Below, in pieces: positions 1-6,126 of a stretch of 14,408 nucleotides of DNA; within the stretch, counting starts at the first letter, position 1, and each line of letters opens with the position of its first letter. The translations under genes were made by a program, and so were the position numbers. The DNA is from an uncultured Collinsella sp. (GTDB lineage Bacteria; Actinomycetota; Coriobacteriia; Coriobacteriales; Coriobacteriaceae). The stretch spans positions 1-14,408 of the forward strand of contig UROR01000043.1 of the NCBI GenBank assembly GCA_900549535.1. Direction: 5' to 3'. Under the pieces are notes generated by a model, which saw nothing but the letters and a program-made list of their open reading frames with translations, had not been told where the DNA came from and did no database searches.

Positions 1-99
1 TTTGCTTTCCGGCGCGTCCTCGGACATGCAAGAAGCCCTCGCTGCGCACTTCGTGCGGCGAGGGCTTCTTGCGTCCTGCGGAGTGCGCCGGAAAGCAAA
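1..99. repeat. Nested palindromic element, copy 1
   Basis: A perfect 15-bp outer stem pairs 1-15 with 85-99, and a perfect 15-bp inner stem pairs 28-42 with 58-72. The inner stem is capped by a small hairpin, CGCAC-ttc-GTGCG (45-57). The two strands of the internal loop (16-27 and 73-84) do not pair with each other; each can make its own mini-hairpin (GTCC..GGAC and TCC..GGA), so the whole could form a four-way, cloverleaf-like shape in RNA or a cruciform in DNA. The loop and cap sequences recur almost unchanged at 2581-2695, while both stems there have different sequences. The 5' arm may extend beyond the window edge. I do not recognise a named family. The inner hairpin with its CTTCTT flank could also act as a weak terminator. 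Confidence 0.85.
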
Positions 100-341
100 C
101 ATACGGCGGCCCCTGCGATGTCCGGTCTTCGGCGGATTACTGGCTGGGGAAAAGATGGCGCGCTTCGCGCACTTTGATGGGGCTTCGTGCTGCGGAATGC
201 ATTCAGAGGGAAACCCATCGGGCCCCTTCGTCCTCGGTCTTCTGGGATTAAAGCTGATGATAATAAAGCGCGCTTCGCGCCCCGCGTCTTATCGATTGGG
301 ATTGAGATGCATGTGGCGCTTCTCGCCTTACGACTGTTGCA
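100..341. other. Intergenic stretch with no recognisable gene
   Basis: No open frame here resembles a protein. Two short hairpin-forming copies of GCGCGCTTCGCGC (158-170 and 268-280) each follow a GGTCTTC motif (124-130 and 236-242) at nearly the same distance (34 and 32 nt). This suggests an old, diverged direct duplication of about 50 nt. The open frame entering larA from position 187 is not coding: it gives no family similarity until about position 499. The stretch 374-495, between the terminator at 342-373 and larA, presumably holds the larA promoter, but I cannot place it with confidence. Confidence 0.4.
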
Positions 342-373
342 GCCGCGGTCCCGTTTGGGGTCGCGGCCGTTTT
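342..373 (+). terminator. Probable intrinsic terminator upstream of larA
   Basis: GCCGCG (342-347) pairs with CGCGGC (362-367), continued by two G-U wobbles and CCC/GGG around a GTTT loop. This makes an 11-bp GC-rich hairpin followed by CGTTTTGTTG. It would end transcription entering from the left of the window. It could instead be part of a leader if the larA promoter lies further upstream. Confidence 0.55.
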
Positions 374-495
374 GTTGTGGGTCAAATATGAACGTTGTGT
401 TAATGAGTCGGTGGACGGTGGTGTTTTTCGGTGAGCGGCGTATCCTTCCAACGGTTTATCTAGTGTGTCAGTTGAAAGGAAGAGGGCGCTCGTCA

Positions 496-1773
496 TTGTT
501 TGAATGTGAACTGCCGTTTGACCACAAGACGTTGCATCTGGAGCTCGAGGATAAGAACTTCGCGGGTGTGATGGAAGGTCATCAAAACGAGTTTAAGACT
601 ACAAAATCACAGGAAGAGCTGGTAGAGGAGTCACTTGCCAACCCTTATGGCTCGCCTTCGCTCGAGGAGCTTTGTGCTGGCAAGAGAGATATCGTCATTA
701 TTAGCTCCGATCATACGCGCCCCGTTCCCTCGCGTGTGACGATGCCTATTCTGCTGCATCACATCCATTCCGCTGCGCCCGAGGCTCGAGTGCGTATTTT
801 GGTTGCTACGGGTATGCATCGTCCTTCGACGCACGAGGAGCTCGTCAACAAGTACGGCGAGGAGATCGTTGCCAACGAGGAAATCGTTATGCACGTCGCG
901 ACTGACGACAGCATGATGAAAAAGATCGGCACTCTGCCTTCTGGTGGCGAGTGCATCATCAACAAGATCGCCGCCGATTGCGATCTGCTGCTTGCCGAGG
1001 GCTTTATTGAGCCGCACTTCTTTGCCGGTTTCTCTGGTAGCCGCAAGTCCGTCCTGCCTGGCATCGCCAGCTACAAGACCATCATGTACAACCACAACGG
1101 TCAGTTTGTGAATGATTCCCACTCGCGTGCCGGCAACCTGTGCCACAACCATGTGAGCGAGGACATGTTTGCCGCTGCCGAGATGGCTCACCTTGCCTTT
1201 GTGCTCAACGTGGTGCTCAACGGCAAGCACGAGGTCATCGGCTCCTTTGCCGGCGACATCCACAAGGCGCACGAGGCTGGCTGCGAGTTCGTGAAGAGCC
1301 TTGCCGGCGTTGAGCCCGTCGAGTGCGAGATTGCCATTACCACCAACGGCGGCTACCCGCTCGACCAGAACATCTATCAGGCCGTGAAGGGCATGTGCTC
1401 TGCCGAGGCTACGCTTCCCGAGGGCGGCGTGATCATCGATGTCGCCGGTTGTGCCGACGGTCACGGTGGCGAGGGCTTCTATTACAACATCGCCGACAAT
1501 GATCCGGCAGAGTTTGAGCGCGCCTGCATCGACCGTCCTAAGGACGAGACCCTGCCCGACCAGTGGACGAGCCAGATTTTTGCCCGCATCCTGGCGCATC
1601 ATCCTGTGATCATGGTTACCGACCTGTGCGATCACCAGATGATCAAGGATATGCACATGACGCCGGTCAACACTCTCGATGAGGCGCTCAAGCTCGCCTT
1701 TGAGATGAAGGGTGCCGATGCCAAGGTGGCCGTCATTCCCGATGGCCTGGGCGTTGTCGTCGCACAGCACTAG
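496..1773 (+). CDS. larA: Nickel-pincer-dependent lactate racemase LarA
   Basis: Interconverts D- and L-lactate using the nickel-pincer nucleotide cofactor. I chose the TTG start at 496, with a GAGGG ribosome site 9 nt upstream, giving 425 residues. With this start the key residues fall at the positions I recall for Lactobacillus plantarum LarA: Asp72 and Arg75 in DHTRPVPS, His108 in ATGMHRP, His174 in EPHFFAGFSG, Lys184 (cofactor attachment) in GSRK, His200 (nickel ligand) in NHNG, and Gln295/Lys298 in YQAVKG. The set being complete argues for an active racemase, although related epimerases of the superfamily acting on other 2-hydroxyacids cannot be excluded. The frame is open upstream to 187 but that part has no family similarity. 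It precedes the larD-type channel by 49 nt, probably in one transcript. Maturation needs LarB, LarC and LarE; only larB and part of larC are nearby. Confidence 0.93.
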   Translation: MFECELPFDHKTLHLELEDKNFAGVMEGHQNEFKTTKSQEELVEESLANPYGSPSLEELCAGKRDIVIISSDHTRPVPSRVTMPILLHHIHSAAPEARVRILVATGMHRPSTHEELVNKYGEEIVANEEIVMHVATDDSMMKKIGTLPSGGECIINKIAADCDLLLAEGFIEPHFFAGFSGSRKSVLPGIASYKTIMYNHNGQFVNDSHSRAGNLCHNHVSEDMFAAAEMAHLAFVLNVVLNGKHEVIGSFAGDIHKAHEAGCEFVKSLAGVEPVECEIAITTNGGYPLDQNIYQAVKGMCSAEATLPEGGVIIDVAGCADGHGGEGFYYNIADNDPAEFERACIDRPKDETLPDQWTSQIFARILAHHPVIMVTDLCDHQMIKDMHMTPVNTLDEALKLAFEMKGADAKVAVIPDGLGVVVAQH

Positions 1774-1822
1774 TACGCGGCCTAAACGAATCGTTTATAA
1801 CCGACAAGAAAGATAAGGTTTT

Positions 1823-2554
1823 ATGCTTACCAAACTCCTCTGCGAATTCGGCGCAACGGCCCTCATGATCATCTTTGGCGTGGGCGTGCACTGCGATACC
1901 GTGCTTAAGGGCACCAAGTATCAGGGCTCCGGCCACATGTTTGCAATCACCACCTGGTCTTTTGGCATCTCGGTCGCCCTGTTTATCTTTGGCGGCGCCG
2001 TGTGCATGAACCCCGCCATGGTGCTTGCCCAGTGCATCGTGGGCCTGGTGCCGTGGAGCAGCTGCATCCCCTTCATGATTGCCGATATGCTCGGCGGCTT
2101 TGCGGGTGCCGTGATCGCGTGGCTTATGTATGCCGATGAGTTCAAGGCTTCCGATGGTGTCGTCGATCCCATTGCCCAGCGCAATATCTTCTCGACCAAC
2201 CCCACCACCGAGGGCACGAACTATGCTCGCAACTTCTTCTGCGAGGCTATCTGCACCTTCGTGTTCATCAGCGCCATCCTTGCTGCTGCTAGCCGTGCCG
2301 GCGAGAACGTTTTGATGCTCGCTATCTGCGTCGGTCTGATCGTTTGGGCTGTTGGCATGGGCATGGGCGGCATTACTGGCTTCGCCATGAACCAGGCTCG
2401 TGACCTTGGTCCTCGCATGGCCTATCAGGTGCTGCCGATCAAGAACAAGGCCGACAACAACTGGAAGTATGGCCTGCTTGTTCCTGGCATCGCTCCGTTT
2501 GTCGGTGCCGCTCTGGCCGCGCTGTTTGTGCATGGTTTCTTGGGCATGTTCTAG
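1823..2554 (+). CDS. larD: LarD/GlpF-type MIP-family channel, probably for lactic acid
   Basis: A 243-residue membrane protein of the aquaporin/aquaglyceroporin (MIP) family. The first pore motif is canonical NPA (GAVCMNPAMVLAQ). The second reads NQA in FAMNQARDLGPR, where the family norm is NPARD. The Gly-rich helix contacts and the ARDLGPR segment are kept, so the fold is probably intact. Its place directly behind larA matches larD of the L. plantarum lar operon, whose product passes D/L-lactic acid; glycerol or another small solute is the alternative. The ATG at 1823 has AAGG about 5 nt upstream. The 49-nt gap to larA contains a perfect small palindrome, AAACGA-A-TCGTTT (1784-1796). A palindromic terminator element follows the stop by 26 nt. 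Confidence 0.82.
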   Translation: MLTKLLCEFGATALMIIFGVGVHCDTVLKGTKYQGSGHMFAITTWSFGISVALFIFGGAVCMNPAMVLAQCIVGLVPWSSCIPFMIADMLGGFAGAVIAWLMYADEFKASDGVVDPIAQRNIFSTNPTTEGTNYARNFFCEAICTFVFISAILAAASRAGENVLMLAICVGLIVWAVGMGMGGITGFAMNQARDLGPRMAYQVLPIKNKADNNWKYGLLVPGIAPFVGAALAALFVHGFLGMF

Positions 2555-2580
2555 TCTGAGGCTACATAGTTGTCCGCTGG

Positions 2581-2695
2581 CCGCATGGGGTAACTTCCCA
2601 GCGCGTCCTCGGACATGCAAAAAGGCTCGCTGCGCACTTCGTGCGGCGAGCCTTTTTGCGTCCTGCGGAATGCGCTGGGAAGTTACCCCATGCGG
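2581..2695. repeat. Nested palindromic element, copy 2
   Basis: Same architecture as the element at 1-99. The outer stem is a perfect 24 bp (2581-2604 with 2672-2695) and the inner stem a perfect 14 bp (2617-2630 with 2646-2659), with the cap CGCACTTCGTGCG. The segments GCGCGTCCTCGGACATGCAA (2601-2620) and TTGCGTCCTGCGGA (2657-2670) match copy 1. The stem sequences differ from copy 1 but stay fully self-complementary, which is strong evidence that pairing is maintained. It sits between the converging larA-larD and larB-larC-tetR units, where a bidirectional terminator is expected. Confidence 0.88.
2617..2659. terminator. Bidirectional intrinsic terminator inside palindrome copy 2
   Basis: The inner hairpin is AAAAAGGCTCGC...GCGAGCCTTTTT: a GC stem flanked by A5 on the left and T5 on the right, so each strand reads as hairpin plus U-tract. 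It would end both larD transcripts and the tetR transcript arriving from the other side. Confidence 0.75.
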
Positions 2696-2873
2696 ACAGC
2701 TGCGGGATCTTTGTTGCGTTCGTACAAGCAACCCAATATATATCTGAATTTGGATGGGAGGGGCTTGTTGCTGGTAGGGGCGTTGGGCTTCTGTCGACAC
2801 TTTGGGATGGATTGTGCTTTGGGTTGGGGCGGCGCTTTGAGATGAGGTCGGAACTTTGGGATGAGGGGTTTAC
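2696..2873. other. Gene-free spacer between palindrome and tetR
   Basis: No coding signal. The right part holds a run of degenerate repeats, with CTTTGGGATG at 2801-2810 and 2854-2863 and near copies in between (CTTTGGGTTG, CTTTGAGATG). These look like a decayed short tandem repeat in the 3' untranslated part of the tetR transcript. I assign no function. Confidence 0.35.
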
Positions 2874-3413
2874 TCAGTTGAAGAGAGGCTTAATGGCTGA
2901 TAGGTAGTCTTTGGCTACGTCGGCTTTGGCTGCTTGGAAGTTGTGCCAGGCCCACCATTGGACCATTCCTACGAAGCTTGAGGCTATGTGGTGTAGTAAG
3001 AAGCTGCGGTCCATGGTGGCGGCGGGGCCTGCGGGGTCGACGGGGACGGTTTCGGCTGCGCGCGACATGATGGTCTTGCGGAGGCAGTCGGCGAAGACGC
3101 GTGAGCCGGCGCCGGCTACGAGGGCTCGAACGCCCTGACGGCGTTCCCAGAGGTTGTTGAGGATATGCTCGACTTGCACGAGTGGGTCGTCGAGCGGCGT
3201 ACCATCGTCGTCGAGGGCGTGGGTGCAGATGTCGCTCACGAGCTCGGACAGTAGGTCGTCTTTGCTCTTAAAGAGGCCGTAGAATGTCGCGCGGCCTACG
3301 TGGGCGCGCGCGATGATGTCGCCGACGGTGATCTTGCCGTAGTCCTCTTCGCGCAGCAGCTCGGAGAACGCCGAAACGATGGCAGCGCGGCTTTTTGCCT
3401 TGCGGGCATCCAT
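2874..3413 (-). CDS. TetR/AcrR-family transcriptional regulator
   Basis: A 179-residue regulator. The N-terminal helix-turn-helix (about residues 8-52) has the family signature ITVGDIIARAHVGRATFYGLFKS; the C-terminal ligand/dimer part contains FVGMVQWWAWHNF, typical of the group with a TetR_C_7-like domain. The ATG at 3413 lies only 2 nt after the larC stop, so the two are probably translationally coupled. The open frame extends upstream to 3626 over larC, but that part has no family similarity. Membership in the larB-larC operon and convergence on larA-larD make it the likely local regulator of lactate racemase genes. The ligand is unknown; lactate or a product of lactate metabolism would fit. 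L. plantarum uses a different type of regulator (LarR, Crp-like), so this is inference from position. Confidence 0.85.
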   Translation of the reverse strand: MDARKAKSRAAIVSAFSELLREEDYGKITVGDIIARAHVGRATFYGLFKSKDDLLSELVSDICTHALDDDGTPLDDPLVQVEHILNNLWERRQGVRALVAGAGSRVFADCLRKTIMSRAAETVPVDPAGPAATMDRSFLLHHIASSFVGMVQWWAWHNFQAAKADVAKDYLSAIKPLFN

Positions 3414-3415
3414 GG

Positions 3416-4327
3416 CTATGCGTCCGCGTGAACGAGCAGGCAGCGGAGCGTACCGGAGCAACCCTCGTAGGGGCGCTTGCCAGCGCCGTAGCCGACGGCT
3501 TCGATGCGGTAGCGTGAGGGCAGTTGGTCGGACGTACACAGCGCGGTGACGATGGCGGCGCCCGTGGGCGTCACGAGCTCGCCGGCGACCGGTGCAGGCG
3601 TGAGGGCGATATTGCCCGCCTGGCACAGGTTGACGACAGCGGGGACGGGAATGGGCATGAGGCCGTGGGCGCAGCGAATGGTGCCGTGGCCCTCGGAAAG
3701 CGACTCGACCACGATGTCCTCAATACCCAGGTTGTCGAGGCAGATGGCGACAGAGCAGACGTCGACGATGGAATCGACGGCGCCTACCTCGTGGAACATG
3801 ACGGTCTCGGGCGTTTTGCCGTGGGCCTTGGCCTCGGAGGCGGCGAGCGCGGTAAAGATGGCGTGCGCACGACGCTTGGCGCCATCGCTTAACTGCGAGC
3901 CGTCGATGATGGCGGTGACGTCCGCCAAAGAACGGTGGTGATGGTGGTGGGCGTGATGGTGACCCTCGTGGCCATGGCCGTGGGTCTCATGATCATGCTC
4001 ATGGCAGTGCTCATGCTCGTCATGGTCATGATGGTGGTGCTCGTGCTCGTGCGTGTGCTCGGCAGCTGCTTCGTTGCCGTAGAGCCATGCCATGTCGTGG
4101 TCGTGGTTCTCGAGCTCTTCTGCCAGCTGAACGTCGAAATCGCAGGCGTCGATGCCATGCTTGTTTACGCGCGTGACGGCGATCGTAAAGCCGTCGACCG
4201 GCAGTGTGGCGAGCTGTTCGCGCAGGTGCTCCTCGCTGGCGCCCAGGTCGAGCAGGGCCGCGACGGTCATATCGCCGCTGATGCCCGAGGTGCCGTCGAT
4301 GATAAGCGTGTGCTGATGATTGGACAT
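3416..4327 (-). CDS. larC: LarC N-terminal domain (LarC1-like), nickel-pincer cofactor nickel insertase part
   Basis: LarC inserts nickel into the pincer cofactor of LarA using CTP. The 303 residues include the family N-terminus (LIIDGTSGISGDM, residues 8-20), a very His-rich insert (24 His in residues 91-131), the FHEVGAVDSIVDV motif and the GYGAGKR segment near the end. Without the insert, the core is only about 260 residues. Full LarC is about 400 and ends in a domain reported to bind CTP; here the protein stops at the LarC1/LarC2 border and tetR follows 2 nt later, so no C-terminal half is encoded nearby. In L. plantarum the two halves are joined by programmed frameshifting. The start at 4327 has AGGAG 7 nt upstream overlapping the larB stop. 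Either the C-terminal domain lies elsewhere or this LarC is reduced; nickel storage by the His tract is plausible. Confidence 0.85.
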   Translation of the reverse strand: MSNHQHTLIIDGTSGISGDMTVAALLDLGASEEHLREQLATLPVDGFTIAVTRVNKHGIDACDFDVQLAEELENHDHDMAWLYGNEAAAEHTHEHEHHHHDHDEHEHCHEHDHETHGHGHEGHHHAHHHHHRSLADVTAIIDGSQLSDGAKRRAHAIFTALAASEAKAHGKTPETVMFHEVGAVDSIVDVCSVAICLDNLGIEDIVVESLSEGHGTIRCAHGLMPIPVPAVVNLCQAGNIALTPAPVAGELVTPTGAAIVTALCTSDQLPSRYRIEAVGYGAGKRPYEGCSGTLRCLLVHADA

Positions 4328-4337
4328 GGAATGCTCC

Positions 4338-5120
4338 TTAGCGGGCGCGGGGTGTGCCGGCGCTCAGATGATTGATAAGACTTGCCTGGTAAGCGGCGCC
4401 AAAGCCGTTGTCGATATTGACGACCGATACGCCGCTGGCACAGGAGTTGAGCATGGCGAGCAGTGCGGCTACGCCACCAAAACTTGCGCCGTAGCCCACG
4501 CTGGTGGGAACGGCGATGACCGGACAGCTCACCAGGCCGCCGATAACGCTCGCCAACGCGCCCTCCATGCCGGCGATGGCGATGACCACCTGTGCCTGGG
4601 CAAGTTCCTCGGCATGCGCGAGTAGGCGGTGCAGGCCGGCGACGCCTACGTCGTAGAGGCGGTCGACCTCGTTGCCATAGAACTCGGCCGTCAACGCGGC
4701 TTCCTCGGCGACGGGCAGGTCGCTCGTGCCGGCGCAGGCGACGACGATGCGTCCGTTGCCGGTAGGGGAGGGCTTGCCGCCCACGAGGGCGAGCTGCGCG
4801 TCCGGGACATATCCCAGGTCGATGCCGTTGCCGAGGAGCTCCGAGGTGCGGGCTGCCTTTTCGGCATCCAGGCGCGTGACCAGGATGCGCTCCTGGCCGG
4901 CATCGCGCAGCGCTTCGATAATGGCGGCAATTTGCTCGGCGGTTTTACCGGCACCGTAGACAACCTCACCGGCTCCCTGGCGCACTCCGCGCGAAAGATC
5001 GAGCTGCGCAAAGCCTAAATCGGCGGTCGGAGCCGTCTGGATGCGTGTGAGGGCGTCGGCAGGGGTGACTGATCCGCCGGCAACATCGCTCAGTAGCTGC
5101 TCTAGATCTCGCTTATCCAT
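4338..5120 (-). CDS. larB: LarB, nickel-pincer cofactor biosynthesis (NaAD carboxylase/hydrolase)
   Basis: LarB carboxylates and hydrolyses nicotinic acid adenine dinucleotide, the first step of nickel-pincer nucleotide synthesis. The 260-residue protein has a helical N-terminal part and a PurE/AIR-carboxylase-like C-terminal domain. Visible family motifs are ACAGTSDLPVAEEA, GMEGALASVIGGL, PTSVGYGASFGG and LNSCASGVSVVNIDNGFGA; the Cys in the last (about residue 227) corresponds to the residue that binds substrate covalently in characterised LarB. I chose the ATG at 5120, with AAGGGA upstream at good spacing, rather than an upstream ATG at 5153. It is the first gene of larB-larC-tetR, with 10 nt to larC. 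A candidate operator lies 46-77 nt upstream. Confidence 0.9.
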   Translation of the reverse strand: MDKRDLEQLLSDVAGGSVTPADALTRIQTAPTADLGFAQLDLSRGVRQGAGEVVYGAGKTAEQIAAIIEALRDAGQERILVTRLDAEKAARTSELLGNGIDLGYVPDAQLALVGGKPSPTGNGRIVVACAGTSDLPVAEEAALTAEFYGNEVDRLYDVGVAGLHRLLAHAEELAQAQVVIAIAGMEGALASVIGGLVSCPVIAVPTSVGYGASFGGVAALLAMLNSCASGVSVVNIDNGFGAAYQASLINHLSAGTPRAR

Positions 5121-5165
5121 ATATGTTCCCTTCGACGGCGCAAAGTCTAGCACTCAAAGGGTGTT

Positions 5166-5197
5166 TTTCCGAACACTAAGACAAAATTGTTCGGAAA
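5166..5197. promoter_or_regulatory. Inverted repeat, candidate operator of the larB operon
   Basis: TTTCCGAACA (5166-5175) and TGTTCGGAAA (5188-5197) form a perfect 10-bp inverted repeat with a 12-nt AT-rich centre, in the 114-nt gap between serB and larB. Centre-to-centre distance of the arms is 22 bp, about two helical turns, which suits a dimeric regulator. The TetR at the end of this operon is the natural candidate. No matching copy is visible in front of larA. It has no T-tract and does not look like a terminator for serB. Confidence 0.55.
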
Positions 5198-5234
5198 CTA
5201 TAGGACAGACTGATTCAATTGTTAGACAGATCGG

Positions 5235-5870
5235 CTAGTCGCGCAGGATGATGTCCATGGCGAGCATCAGGTTGCGCTCGTCGATGGCAAACGGGGCTGC
5301 CTCGCGCGTCTTGGGCTTGGCGCAAAACGCGATGCCAATGCCCGCGGCCTGGATCATGGGGATGTCGTTGGCGCCGTCGCCGATTGCCACGGTATGGGTC
5401 ATGTCGACACCGCACTCAACTGCCCAGTCCAGCAGCTGGATGAGCTTGGACTCCTTGGTCACAATGTCGGCAGCCAACTTACCGGTGAGCTTGCCGTCCA
5501 CGACCTCCAGGCGGTTAGCGAGGCAAAAGTCGATACCCGCGGCAGCCACGATCTTGTCAGCGACCTCGTGGAAGCCGCCGCTTACCACGCCGACCCTCCA
5601 GCCCTTGCTGTGCGCCGAGCGCACAAGCTCCAGCGCGCCGGGGGTAAACGTCACGCGCTCAAACGTGCGCTCGAACACGCTCTCGTCCAGGCCGGCGAGC
5701 AGCCCCACGCGCTTCTCGAGCGCTTGCTTAAAGTCCAGCTCGCCGCGCATAGCGCGCTCGGTGATTTGCGCAACTTGCTCGCCTACGCCGGCCTCCTCGC
5801 CCAACAGGTCGATGACCTCCTGGTTGATGAGCGTGGAGTCGATATCCATAACGATGAGGCGTGCGGTCAT
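5235..5870 (-). CDS. serB: Phosphoserine phosphatase SerB (HAD family)
   Basis: Releases phosphate from O-phosphoserine in the last step of serine synthesis. The 211 residues carry the HAD nucleophile motif MDIDST (Asp9, Asp11), the SerB-type cap region EEAGVGEQVAQITERAMRGE, motif II in VVSGGFHEV and the metal-binding GDGANDIPM (about residues 164-172) followed by the family-specific AGIGIAFCAKPK. It lacks the extra N-terminal ACT-like domain of the E. coli enzyme, so it is the short form. I chose the ATG at 5870, with AAAGG 6 nt upstream; the frame extends 15 codons further without similarity. It is divergent from aspS and 114 nt ahead of larB on the same strand. Readthrough into larB cannot be ruled out because no clear terminator separates them. 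Confidence 0.92.
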   Translation of the reverse strand: MTARLIVMDIDSTLINQEVIDLLGEEAGVGEQVAQITERAMRGELDFKQALEKRVGLLAGLDESVFERTFERVTFTPGALELVRSAHSKGWRVGVVSGGFHEVADKIVAAAGIDFCLANRLEVVDGKLTGKLAADIVTKESKLIQLLDWAVECGVDMTHTVAIGDGANDIPMIQAAGIGIAFCAKPKTREAAPFAIDERNLMLAMDIILRD

Positions 5871-6063
5871 GAGGGGCCTTTCCGAGTGCAGTTGTATTGG
5901 GGCACATTGTCGCACGTGGCGCGCCTTGGCGACGGCCGCGGTGCGTCAATTGTTTCGTCTCCGTCAAGTCTTTGGGCAAGAGTTACTTTTCCGCGGCACA
6001 TCGACACAGGTGCGATAAGATAGAACGCCATGTCTGGCTGCGCGGTTTACGCAGGCTGGGCAA

Positions 6064-6105
6064 ATCTGTACGACGCCGCCCGGAACGACACGGGGCGGCA
6101 CAGAT
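6064..6105 (+). promoter_or_regulatory. Structured 5' leader hairpin of aspS
   Basis: ATCTGT (6064-6069) pairs with ACAGAT (6100-6105), and GCCGCCC (6075-6081) with GGGCGGC (6093-6099), with a 5-nt bulge on one side only. The hairpin ends 5 nt before the AAGGAGG ribosome site (6111-6117). It could influence aspS translation or be a transcript-stabilising structure. It carries none of the T-box conserved bases. A possible -10 (TAAGAT, 6016-6021) lies upstream without a convincing -35. The rest of the 256-nt serB-aspS gap shows nothing I can name. Confidence 0.45.
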
Positions 6106-6126
6106 CCATAAAGGAGGATCACTGGT

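Noticed and set aside
187..495. N-terminal extension of larA
   Set aside because: It lacks similarity to LarA, crosses a terminator-like hairpin, and would shift all catalytic residues from their standard numbering.
2560..3413. Hidden larC C-terminal half in another frame
   Set aside because: All of 2874-3413 is accounted for by a clear TetR protein and 2560-2873 by the palindrome and a non-coding spacer.
3935..4375. Hydrophobic plus-strand frame rich in Val/Met/Leu
   Set aside because: It is the reverse complement of the His-codon tract in larC (ATG/GTG repeats) and only mimics a membrane protein.
6020..6126. T-box riboswitch before aspS
   Set aside because: No T-box core sequence or terminator/antiterminator pair is visible; only a simple bulged hairpin.
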